5,709 nt of DNA from Bordetella parapertussis (GTDB taxonomy: Bacteria; Pseudomonadota; Gammaproteobacteria; Burkholderiales; Burkholderiaceae): assembly GCA_945901665.1 (NCBI GenBank), contig CAMDLJ010000179.1, positions 1 through 5,709 of the forward strand. The letters run 5' to 3'. This document shows, piece after piece, positions 1-5,473 of the stretch. Position numbers and translations under genes: made by a program. The notes beneath the pieces were generated by a model. That model searched no databases. It was given only the letters and a program-made list of their open reading frames with translations, and was not told the origin of the DNA. How positions within the stretch are numbered: position 1 is the stretch's first letter; each line of letters opens with the position of its first letter.

Positions 1-144
1 CAACGCATGGACATTGATGAAATCGTGTTGATCACTTGGACCCATGACCCGGTGCACCAGCGCCGCTCGTATGAACTGCTGGCCCAAGAGTTTGCATGGG
101 GCCAGCAGGCCTCATCCCGCCAACTTGAACCGGCATTGAACTGA
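1..144 (+). CDS. C-terminal end of a probable luciferase-like (LLM) flavin-dependent monooxygenase, partial
   Basis: Frame 1 is open from the left edge to a TGA at 142-144 and gives the last 47 residues of a protein that starts outside the window. The piece contains DEIVLITWTHDP followed by RRSYELLAQEF. This matches the usual end of LLM-class flavin-dependent oxidoreductases, where a strand of the form D-E-(hydrophobic) with T and H-D is followed by a helix with R-S-Y-E-L-L-A. Such enzymes use reduced flavin and O2 to oxygenate substrates such as sulfonates, aldehydes or amines in the cytoplasm. The substrate cannot be told from this end. The next gene starts 23 nt downstream on the same strand, so the two are probably co-transcribed. 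The family call rests on a short motif. The piece does not look like MesX (DUF1852), the partner expected beside the next gene. Confidence 0.72.
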   Translation, partial: QRMDIDEIVLITWTHDPVHQRRSYELLAQEFAWGQQASSRQLEPALN

Positions 145-167
145 AACTCACCGCAGAAAGGCCATCG

Positions 168-1199
168 ATGTTTCAAACCACCATTGCCGGCAGCTTGCCC
201 AAACCCGAATGGCTGGCCGAGCCCGAAAAGCTGTGGCCGCAATGGAAGCAAGCAGGCGTCTCCTTGCAACAAGCCAAGGCCGACGCCACGCTGTTGTGGA
301 TCAAGGCGCAAGAAGATGCGGGCTTGGACATCATTGGCGACGGCGAGCAAGCACGGCAGCATTTTGTGCATGGTTTTTTGGAGCAGGTCGAAGGCATTGA
401 CTTTGAGAACAAGGTCAAGATGGGCATCCGCAACAACCGCTATGACGCCATGGTGCCGCAAGTGGTGTCTAAGTTGCTCTTGAAAGGGCGAGTCCACGCC
501 ATGGAAGCGCAACTGCTCAGATCCCACACCTCGCGCAAAACCAAATTCACCTTGCCTGGCCCCATGACCATTGTGGACACCGTGGCCGACAGGTTTTACG
601 GTGAGGGCAAGGAAGGTCGCACCAACATGGCCATGGCCTTTGCCGAGTTGCTGAATCAAGAGGCGCTGGCGCTGCAAGCCGATGGCATCGACATCATCCA
701 GTTTGACGAACCCGCTTTCAATGTCTACATGGAAGACGCCGCCGACTGGGGCGTCAACGCGCTGGAGCGTGCCGCGCAGGGCCTGACCTGTACCACCGCG
801 GTGCATATTTGCTATGGCTACGGCATTCAAGCCAATGTGGACTGGAAAAACACATTGGGTCATGAGTGGCGGCAATATGAAAAGGTGTTTCCCGCGCTGG
901 CCAAGAGCAGCATTGACCAAGTCAGCCTGGAGTGTTTTCACTCGCATGTGCCCATGGATTTGATCGCATTGCTCAAAGGCAAAGACGTGATGGTGGGTGT
1001 GATCGATGTGGCGTCCGATGTGATCGAAACCCCCGAAGAGGTGGCCGACACCATTGGCAAGGCATTGCAGTTTGTCAGCAAAGACCGCTTGTTTCCCTGC
1101 ACCAACTGCGGCATGGCGCCCATGGACCGGGCGACGGCCCAGGCCAAGTTAAAGGCCTTGGTCGCCGGTGCCGCCTTGGCCCGTGAAAGGCTTGGTTAG
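168..1199 (+). CDS. mesD: Folate-independent methionine synthase, MesD-type (core MetE-like)
   Basis: A 343-residue cytoplasmic enzyme expected to transfer a methyl group to the zinc-bound thiol of homocysteine, making methionine. It is far shorter than full MetE (about 750 aa) and corresponds only to the catalytic C-terminal barrel. The zinc ligands of MetE can be placed at H213 and C215 (HIC), E255 (SLE) and C314 (NCGM). Other family marks are AGSLPKP at 7-13, GDGEQ at 57-61, LPGPMT at 129-134 and FDEPAF at 179-184. From memory the whole chain resembles the Acinetobacter MesD protein, a family reported to need O2 and the partner MesX and not to use methyl-folate. The ATG at 168 follows AGAAAGG at 155-161 with about 6 nt spacing. 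No MesX (DUF1852) gene lies in the window. The stop overlaps the stop of the convergent hemerythrin gene. Methionine synthase is near certain; the MesD subfamily rests on recalled similarity. Confidence 0.88.
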   Translation: MFQTTIAGSLPKPEWLAEPEKLWPQWKQAGVSLQQAKADATLLWIKAQEDAGLDIIGDGEQARQHFVHGFLEQVEGIDFENKVKMGIRNNRYDAMVPQVVSKLLLKGRVHAMEAQLLRSHTSRKTKFTLPGPMTIVDTVADRFYGEGKEGRTNMAMAFAELLNQEALALQADGIDIIQFDEPAFNVYMEDAADWGVNALERAAQGLTCTTAVHICYGYGIQANVDWKNTLGHEWRQYEKVFPALAKSSIDQVSLECFHSHVPMDLIALLKGKDVMVGVIDVASDVIETPEEVADTIGKALQFVSKDRLFPCTNCGMAPMDRATAQAKLKALVAGAALARERLG

Positions 1200-1687
1200 C
1201 ACGGAGGTGCTGATGACACCGCCTCGGGCTTGGCCATCACGCCGGTTTCCGGGTCAAACTCAGCGGCCTTGAGGTACAAAGCCAGGCCAGCGTCCATGGT
1301 TTGGGCGTGCTGCTCGAACCAAAGCCCGACTTCATGCAGCAGCTGCCGGACCAAGGGCAATTGATCAAGCTCTCGACCACGGCGCAAACCCTCGCGCATG
1401 ACTTGCAAAATGGTGTCGTGTTGCTGGGCGTGGCAACCCATCGGTCCAAATTGGACTTGTTCCATCCAGCGGTCTTCGCGCTCGAAATGGTCTTGGGTGT
1501 GGTTGAGGACGGCCTCGTAGCGGTCCATCAAATCGGCATCGCTGGCCATTTGGGCGGCGCCCAACAAGGCGACAAACTCCACATGGGTCTCGTCCATCGG
1601 GGCCATGTCAACCGCCAATTCATCTGACCATTGCAAACTGGGTTCGCTGGGGTTGGTGTATTTTTCGTCAATCACGATCTCGGTCAT
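1196..1687 (-). CDS. Hemerythrin-domain (bacteriohemerythrin-like) O2-binding protein
   Basis: A 163-residue soluble protein with the complete set of di-iron ligands of the hemerythrin fold: H35 in the D-x-T-H motif, H67 and E71 (HxxxE), H86 and H90 (HxxxH), and H127 and D132 (HxxxxD). W20 sits where bacteriohemerythrins carry a conserved N-terminal tryptophan, which supports the ATG at 1687. No signal peptide or membrane segment is seen. With all seven ligands present it should bind O2 reversibly or sense oxygen; storage, delivery, detoxification and sensing cannot be separated by sequence. The tail after about residue 145 is extra and low in complexity (rich in A, S and P, ending in Cys). 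The gene is the last of the minus-strand cluster, 54 nt after the thiolase stop, with no clear Shine-Dalgarno. That gap carries four GGTT tetramers (plus strand, 1707-1731) of unknown meaning. Its TAA overlaps the convergent mesD stop. Confidence 0.93.
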   Translation of the reverse strand: MTEIVIDEKYTNPSEPSLQWSDELAVDMAPMDETHVEFVALLGAAQMASDADLMDRYEAVLNHTQDHFEREDRWMEQVQFGPMGCHAQQHDTILQVMREGLRRGRELDQLPLVRQLLHEVGLWFEQHAQTMDAGLALYLKAAEFDPETGVMAKPEAVSSAPPC

Positions 1688-1741
1688 GGTGCTACTCGCT
1701 TCAATCGGTTCAGGTTGGGGTCGGTTGGGTTCTGCTCGCGT

Positions 1742-2923
1742 TCAAGCGCGCTCAAAAATGGCTGCAATGCCTTGCCCACCACCAATGCACATGGTCACCA
1801 GGGCGTAGCGCCCTTGGATGCGGTGCAGCTCATGCAAGGCCTTGACCGTGATCAAAGCGCCCGTGGCCCCAATCGGGTGGCCCAATGAAATGCCCGAGCC
1901 ATTGGGGTTGACCTTGGCGGGGTCCAGGCCCAGGTCGCGGGTGACTGCACAGGCCTGGGCGGCAAACGCCTCGTTGGCTTCGATGACATCCAAGTCGGCC
2001 ACCGTCAAACCCGCTGTGGCCAGGGCTTTTTGGGTGGCGGGCACGGGGCCAATGCCCATATAAGCTGGGTCCACACCCGCATGGGCATAGGCCACCAGGC
2101 GCGCCATCGGCTTCAAGCCACGTTGTTGGGCCACTTGGGCGTCCATCAACAACACGGCAGCCGCTGCGTCGTTGATGCCGGAGGCATTACCGGCCGTCAC
2201 CGTTCCGTTTTCTTTGATGAAGACAGGTTTGAGTTTGGAGAAGTCTTCCGCTGTGGCCCCGGTGCGGAAGTGTTCGTCGGTGGCATAGGCCACTTCCCCT
2301 TTGCGCGTTTTGAGCATGACGGGCACGATTTGGTCTTTGAACCGACCTTGCGCAGTGGCGCGCTCAGCGCGCAGGTGGCTCTCCAGCGCCAAAGCATCTT
2401 GGTCATCGCGGGTGATGCCCCACTTTTTAGCGATGTTCTCGGCCGTTACCCCCATGTGGATGGTCTGAAAAGGGTCGTGCAAGGCGCCGACCATCATGTC
2501 CACCATTTTGCTGTCCCCCATGCGCGAACCCCAGCGCATGTTCAGACTGGCAAAGGGCGCGCGGCTCATGTTCTCGGCGCCGCCGCCAATGGCCACATCG
2601 CAGTCACCCAACTGGATCGACTGCGCCGCAGACACAATGGCTTGCAAGCCCGAGCCACACAAGCGGTTCACATTGAAGGCCGGTGTTTCTTGGCCACAAC
2701 CAGCTTGAATGGCGGCCACCCGAGACAGGTACATGTCTTTGGGTTCTGTGTTGACCACATGGCCAAACACCACATGGCCCACATCCGCGCCATGGACCTG
2801 TGCACGGGACAAGGCCTCGCGGACCACCGTGGTGCCCAATTCAATGGGCGGCACATCTTTGAGGCTGCCACCAAAGGTTCCAATCGCGGTGCGCACGGCA
2901 CTCACAACGACGACATCACGCAT
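1742..2923 (-). CDS. bktB: Acetyl-CoA acyltransferase / beta-ketothiolase, BktB-like
   Basis: A full-length (393 aa) class II thiolase. It catalyses reversible condensation of acetyl-CoA with an acyl-CoA, or thiolysis of 3-ketoacyl-CoA, in the cytoplasm. The catalytic residues are visible: nucleophile C89 in NRLCGSG, the NEAF motif at 317-320, H349 in GHPIGATG, and the acid/base C379 in CIGGGQG. Length, these positions and long stretches agree with my memory of Cupriavidus BktB (394 aa; C90, H350, C380), which accepts C4-C6 3-ketoacyl-CoAs and supplies polyhydroxyalkanoate precursors. Whether this copy serves PHA synthesis, fatty-acid or aromatic-acid degradation is not shown. The ATG at 2923 has a GGAG Shine-Dalgarno on the minus strand (2933-2930) with 6 nt spacing. 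It lies 36 nt downstream of the SDR stop, so the two are probably one operon. The family is certain; substrate range is inferred. Confidence 0.95.
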   Translation of the reverse strand: MRDVVVVSAVRTAIGTFGGSLKDVPPIELGTTVVREALSRAQVHGADVGHVVFGHVVNTEPKDMYLSRVAAIQAGCGQETPAFNVNRLCGSGLQAIVSAAQSIQLGDCDVAIGGGAENMSRAPFASLNMRWGSRMGDSKMVDMMVGALHDPFQTIHMGVTAENIAKKWGITRDDQDALALESHLRAERATAQGRFKDQIVPVMLKTRKGEVAYATDEHFRTGATAEDFSKLKPVFIKENGTVTAGNASGINDAAAAVLLMDAQVAQQRGLKPMARLVAYAHAGVDPAYMGIGPVPATQKALATAGLTVADLDVIEANEAFAAQACAVTRDLGLDPAKVNPNGSGISLGHPIGATGALITVKALHELHRIQGRYALVTMCIGGGQGIAAIFERA

Positions 2924-2959
2924 GGGTTTCTCCAGGATAAAAAAAACTGTTCAGTGGGC

Positions 2960-3718
2960 TCACGCGTCGCGCGAGTCTGCCACCGGCTGCTGGCCAAAAT
3001 CGGGGCGCTTCAGATAGGCGAGTATCCGAGCGGCAGCCTCATCGGGGGAGGCCAGCGCGCCGGTGGCTTTGAGTTTGACAAAGTTTTCACGCTCTGGAAA
3101 CTGGCCTTGGTCGCCGGCCCGTAAATCGGATTGCATATCGGTGTCAATCACACCGGGTGCCAAGGAGACGATGCGCGCACCGTTGGTCAAGTGGGCCTCT
3201 TCCAGGGCCACGCATCGGCTGTAATGGTCCATGCCCGCTTTGCTGGCGCAGTACATGCTGCTGCCGGCCATGGCACGCCGACCCAAGCCGGAGGAAATGT
3301 TCACAATTTTTTTGGGGACGCCCCAAGAGCGGGTAGCGGTCAAAAATGCCGCCGACAACTGCATAGGGGCTTCCAAATTGATGGCCAAAGTGCTTTGCAA
3401 AAGCTCGGCATTTTGAGGCGTCAACGGCCCCAAGTGGCCAATCACGCCCGCGTTATTGATCAAGGTGGCGCTGGCCAATTGACTCGGGTCGATCTGTTGC
3501 AACCAGGCTAGCAGCTTTTGCGCCACGGGGATGGGCTGGGCCAGATCAGCACGCCATTGGACCAAGCTGGCCCCTTTGTTGGCGGCCCAGCTGTCCAATG
3601 CGGGCGCGCTTTGGCGTGAAATGCACAGCAATTGGGCATGGGCTTGGTCACACAGTTGTTGCGCCAATGCCAAACCCATGCCACGGGAAGCGCCAGTCAA
3701 GATCGTCAGGTGTTTCAT
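2960..3718 (-). CDS. Short-chain dehydrogenase/reductase, benzil/sepiapterin reductase-like
   Basis: A 252-residue classical SDR, a cytoplasmic NAD(P)(H)-dependent carbonyl reductase or alcohol dehydrogenase. The Rossmann motif TGASRGMG is at 8-15, NNAG at 88-91, N114 in the helix, catalytic S143, Y156 and K160 (YxxxK, with Ser 13 residues before Tyr), and PG at 188-189. Arg residues after the first glycine motif (R12) and at the end of the second strand (R35) favour NADP(H). The second half, with APGVIDTDMQ, is closer to YueD-type benzil reductases and sepiapterin reductases than to PhaB/FabG, as I recall them. The frame stays open upstream to an ATG at 3835, but the glycine motif normally sits a few residues from the N-terminus, and a -10-like hexamer lies between 3718 and 3835, so the ATG at 3718 was chosen. 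No good Shine-Dalgarno precedes it (ATG at 3748 has none either). It is the first gene of the minus-strand cluster. The substrate is unknown. Confidence 0.93.
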   Translation of the reverse strand: MKHLTILTGASRGMGLALAQQLCDQAHAQLLCISRQSAPALDSWAANKGASLVQWRADLAQPIPVAQKLLAWLQQIDPSQLASATLINNAGVIGHLGPLTPQNAELLQSTLAINLEAPMQLSAAFLTATRSWGVPKKIVNISSGLGRRAMAGSSMYCASKAGMDHYSRCVALEEAHLTNGARIVSLAPGVIDTDMQSDLRAGDQGQFPERENFVKLKATGALASPDEAAARILAYLKRPDFGQQPVADSRDA

Positions 3719-3725
3719 GCGGTGC

Positions 3726-3754
3726 TTGTGAATGATTAAACGCTTCATTATGAC
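3726..3754 (+). promoter_or_regulatory. Candidate promoter driving the 3761-3907 leader or small RNA
   Basis: TTGTGA at 3726-3731 and TATGAC at 3749-3754 each match the sigma-70 hexamers at four of six positions and are separated by exactly 17 nt. Initiation would fall near 3761. The value of this site is that it gives a possible origin for a transcript ending at the plus-strand terminator at 3867-3907. Four-of-six matches are common by chance, so this is only suggestive. Confidence 0.3.
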
Positions 3755-3776
3755 CAGGGTTGAGACCGCGTGGCGG
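3747..3776 (-). promoter_or_regulatory. Weak candidate promoter for the SDR-bktB-hemerythrin cluster
   Basis: Read on the minus strand, CATAAT (3752-3747) differs from the sigma-70 -10 consensus at one base. The best -35-like hexamer is the poor CCGCCA (3776-3771) with an 18-nt spacer. Transcription would begin near 3740, giving a leader of about 22 nt before the ATG at 3718. The hexamer overlaps a candidate -10 on the other strand, so the two promoters might interfere. Support is the -10 match and position only. Confidence 0.3.
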
Positions 3777-3907
3777 GGCAAGCAGCGCGCCAGAGTAGCT
3801 GTGGTGACAGGGAATCGGACGCGATTGACGGGCATGTTCTACAAATGCAGAGGGCGACAAGGGCATGGCTTGGCATGGGTAAATCCCTCAGTGCCAAGGC
3901 GTTTTTT
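3761..3907 (+). ncRNA. Candidate small RNA or terminator-ended 5' leader upstream of doxX
   Basis: No protein gene is convincing in this stretch, but it ends in a good intrinsic terminator and starts just after a promoter-like pair. Within it are three short hairpins in a row: TGGCG/CGCCA (3771-3775 with 3788-3792), CTGT/ACAG with a 4-nt loop (3799-3802 with 3807-3810), and AATCG/CGATT with a GACG loop (3813-3817 with 3822-3826). The terminator stem follows. A transcript of about 147 nt is therefore possible. It could be a free small RNA, or the leader of doxX with premature termination as the control step. I recognise no known riboswitch, 6S, SRP or tmRNA signature and see no obvious anti-terminator strand. 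Hairpins of 4-5 bp are weak evidence; the call rests mainly on the terminator. Confidence 0.35.
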
Positions 3908-3917
3908 GTCAGGCATG
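3831..3917 (+). repeat. Four GGCATG hexamers in 87 bp upstream of doxX
   Basis: GGCATG occurs at 3831-3836, 3862-3867, 3872-3877 and 3912-3917, with start-to-start spacings of 31, 10 and 40 bp, close to whole helical turns. The flanking bases differ, so this is not a duplicated block. Part of the middle pair lies in or next to the 5' arm of the terminator stem. It may be a set of protein-binding half-sites or a chance cluster. Confidence 0.4.
3867..3907 (+). terminator. Intrinsic (Rho-independent) terminator between SDR and doxX, plus-strand orientation
   Basis: CTTGGCA at 3869-3875 pairs perfectly with TGCCAAG at 3892-3898. T3876-G3891 can add a G-U pair, and G3867-C3900 closes beyond one G-G mismatch. 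Inside, GGG (3877-3879) can pair with CCC (3885-3887) around a TAAAT loop, leaving TCA bulged. A run of six T follows at 3902-3907, one base after the stem. The T-run is only on this strand's 3' side, so termination works on rightward transcripts. No annotated plus-strand gene lies upstream within 2.6 kb, so it must end either a short local transcript or antisense read-through. It stands 50 nt before the doxX ATG. Confidence 0.68.
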
Positions 3918-3957
3918 ATCGCTGCATAACAACGCAAACTTCAAGGAACCCCGCGAT

Positions 3958-4440
3958 ATGAACGATTTCACCCCAAGCCCTGAAGCGACGATCCCTGCTT
4001 CCCCACCCCGGTTGCTGATTCCCCGCCTGGGACCTTTTTATGACTTGTTGGCCCCGCTTTCATGGCCATTGATCCGATGTGCCACGGGTTTGATATTGGC
4101 GGTTCATGGTTGGGGCAAAATTTCCAAGGGCCCAGAAGTGGTGGCGCCGGTGTTTGAGAGGCTGGGCTTTGAGCCAGCGTTGGCGGTGGTTTACTTGCTT
4201 ATTTTTGTTGAGTTTTTCGGTGGGATCAGTTTGGCGCTGGGCCTGTTCACCCGATTTTTTGCAGCAGCCATCACCATTGAAATGGCTGTGATTTTCTTCA
4301 CCCAATACCTGCCCAACGGGTTCTCTTGGCTGAACAAAGGCTATGAATTTGTGTTGCTGTGGGGCTTGGTCTCCTTGGCCATTTGGTTGCGCGGAGGCGG
4401 GCCGTATTCGGTGGATCGCCGCTTGGGCGTGGAGCTTTGA
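3958..4440 (+). CDS. DoxX-family inner-membrane protein
   Basis: A 160-residue integral membrane protein with four predicted helices at about 34-51, 73-95, 98-117 and 129-145, after a Pro-rich N-terminal tail of about 30 residues. Family marks are HGWGK at 50-54 at the end of helix 1, EFFGG at 85-89 with GLFTR at 95-99, and the terminal GGGPYSVDR at 146-154. DoxX proteins are small quinone-pool or redox-associated membrane proteins; the name comes from archaeal thiosulfate:quinone oxidoreductase, but most bacterial members have no proven reaction. The ATG at 3958 has AAGGA at 3943-3947, 10 nt upstream. It is the first gene of a plus-strand operon, with the next start only 7 nt after its stop. 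Context with a solute-binding protein and a ring hydroxylase suggests a part in aromatic catabolism, but the actual function is not known. Confidence 0.92.
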   Translation: MNDFTPSPEATIPASPPRLLIPRLGPFYDLLAPLSWPLIRCATGLILAVHGWGKISKGPEVVAPVFERLGFEPALAVVYLLIFVEFFGGISLALGLFTRFFAAAITIEMAVIFFTQYLPNGFSWLNKGYEFVLLWGLVSLAIWLRGGGPYSVDRRLGVEL

Positions 4441-4447
4441 AACTGCG

Positions 4448-5464
4448 ATGATAAAAACAATGAATTCCCACAAAACACAAACCATCGACAGACGCCTCTG
4501 GCTCAAGGCTGGGGCCTTGAGCCTTGGCGGCGCATACAGCACGATTTCTTTGCCCTTGGGTGCCCAAGAGGTGTGGCCGGCACGCCCTGTGCGACTGATC
4601 GTTTCTTCCTCACCCGGCGGCGGAACGGATTTGTATGCCCGCATGCTGGCCCAGGCCTTGGGAGACGTGTTCAAGCAGCAGTTTGTGGTCGAAAACCGGC
4701 CTGGCGCCAGTGGCAATATTGGCGCTGCCGCCGTGGCCAAGTCACCGCCAGACGGCTACACCTTTTTGGTCTCGGCCAATACATCCTTGACCATCAATGG
4801 CAGCTTGTTTAAAAACCTGTCTTACCAGGCTGAGCGTGATTTCGTTCCCATCATGCGCGCGTTTGCGCCCTTGGTGCTGGTGGTCCATCCAGCCACCAAG
4901 GCACGCAGCTTGGCCGAGTTGATTGATTTGGGCAAGCGCGAGCCGGGCAAGGTCTCGTTCGGCTCGGCAGGCACGGGCAGCACCACCTACTTGGGCGTGC
5001 GCATGTTGGAGGAAAAAACAGGTGCACGCTTTTTGCACGTTCCTTATAAAGGCGTGGGGCCCGCCTACCAAGATTTGCTGGCTGGACAGTTGAATTTTTT
5101 GTTCCCGGATGTGGCATCTGCCCTGTCTTTGATCAAGGCCGGCAAGATCATTCCCATCGCCAGTGAGCAGCGCACGCCTTTATTGCCAGGTCTTCCCACA
5201 GTGTCGGAAGCGGGTTTCGCGGATGTCAGCACCAACAGTTCATTCAGCTTGGTGGCCCCCACCGGCACCCCGTCTGCGGTGGTCGAGCGCATTCATCGTG
5301 AGTTGGTGGCCATCACCAAATCGGCCGCATTTGCGGCCAAGCTCGAATCACAGGGTTTGGTCGGTGAAGTGGATACCCAGCAGGCATTGGCGGCCTCCAT
5401 GAGAAAAGAAAGAGAAAGTTATGCGGCGTTTATCAAGCGCAACGGAATTGTTGCCAGTGATTGA
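4448..5464 (+). CDS. Bug/TctC-type tripartite tricarboxylate transporter substrate-binding protein
   Basis: A 338-residue periplasmic solute receptor. The N-terminus has a twin-arginine-like signal (RRLWLK at 15-20) and a hydrophobic stretch to about residue 36, with likely cleavage after LGA at 37-39. The mature part shows the TctC/Bug pattern: PGGGTD at 56-61, NRPGASGNIG at 83-92, PDGYT at 101-105, PYKG at 199-202, and LPTVSEAG at 249-256. Such proteins bind carboxylates, often aromatic or dicarboxylic acids. No TctA/TctB membrane partner is in the window, as is usual for orphan Bug proteins. The ATG at 4448 was preferred because GGAG at 4431-4434, inside the end of doxX, precedes it, though at a long 13 nt; the ATG at 4460 would give 334 residues and cannot be excluded. 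The frame also opens upstream to 4343 inside doxX, but that part is not signal-like. Short gaps on both sides indicate an operon with doxX and the hydroxylase. Confidence 0.95.
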   Translation: MIKTMNSHKTQTIDRRLWLKAGALSLGGAYSTISLPLGAQEVWPARPVRLIVSSSPGGGTDLYARMLAQALGDVFKQQFVVENRPGASGNIGAAAVAKSPPDGYTFLVSANTSLTINGSLFKNLSYQAERDFVPIMRAFAPLVLVVHPATKARSLAELIDLGKREPGKVSFGSAGTGSTTYLGVRMLEEKTGARFLHVPYKGVGPAYQDLLAGQLNFLFPDVASALSLIKAGKIIPIASEQRTPLLPGLPTVSEAGFADVSTNSSFSLVAPTGTPSAVVERIHRELVAITKSAAFAAKLESQGLVGEVDTQQALAASMRKERESYAAFIKRNGIVASD

Positions 5465-5469
5465 GGGGG
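5463..5469 (+). promoter_or_regulatory. Strong ribosome binding site overlapping the upstream stop codon
   Basis: GAGGGGG begins inside the TGA stop (5462-5464) of the binding-protein gene and lies 4 nt before the ATG at 5474. It fixes the hydroxylase start and implies translational coupling of the two genes. Confidence 0.75.
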
Positions 5470-5473
5470 TTTT

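Noticed and set aside
1707..1731. Four GGTT tetramers in the 54-nt gap before the hemerythrin gene
   Set aside because: The tetramers are short and irregularly spaced (6, 10, 5 nt) with no symmetry. This is compatible with chance in a G/T-rich stretch.
2939..2960. Run of eight A on the plus strand (T8 on the minus strand) between SDR and bktB, considered as a minus-strand terminator
   Set aside because: The only preceding stem is ACTG/CAGT with a 2-nt loop, which cannot form properly. The run is more likely just the spacer before the bktB ribosome site.
2030..3124. Long plus-strand open frame (364 codons) opposite the thiolase gene
   Set aside because: It is antisense to a thiolase with complete catalytic motifs, its His/Gly/Arg-rich composition is typical of a shadow frame in GC-rich DNA, and no domain is recognisable.
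3719..3835. In-frame extension of the SDR gene up to an ATG at 3835 (39 extra codons) or at 3748
   Set aside because: Classical SDRs begin a few residues before the TGxxxGxG motif. The extension is basic and low in family resemblance, has no Shine-Dalgarno, and crosses the candidate promoter.
3732..3929. Plus-strand open frame of 65 codons in the divergent intergenic region
   Set aside because: It is Arg-rich without recognisable features, has no Shine-Dalgarno, and runs through the terminator hairpin. Structured RNA is the better explanation.
4343..4447. Upstream extension of the binding-protein frame inside doxX
   Set aside because: It overlaps the well-supported DoxX gene, encodes an unlikely Cys/Trp-rich stretch ahead of a normal signal peptide, and lacks a ribosome site.
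4060..4740. Minus-strand open frame (226 codons) opposite doxX and the binding-protein start
   Set aside because: It spans two well-supported plus-strand genes and shows no family motif or ribosome site.
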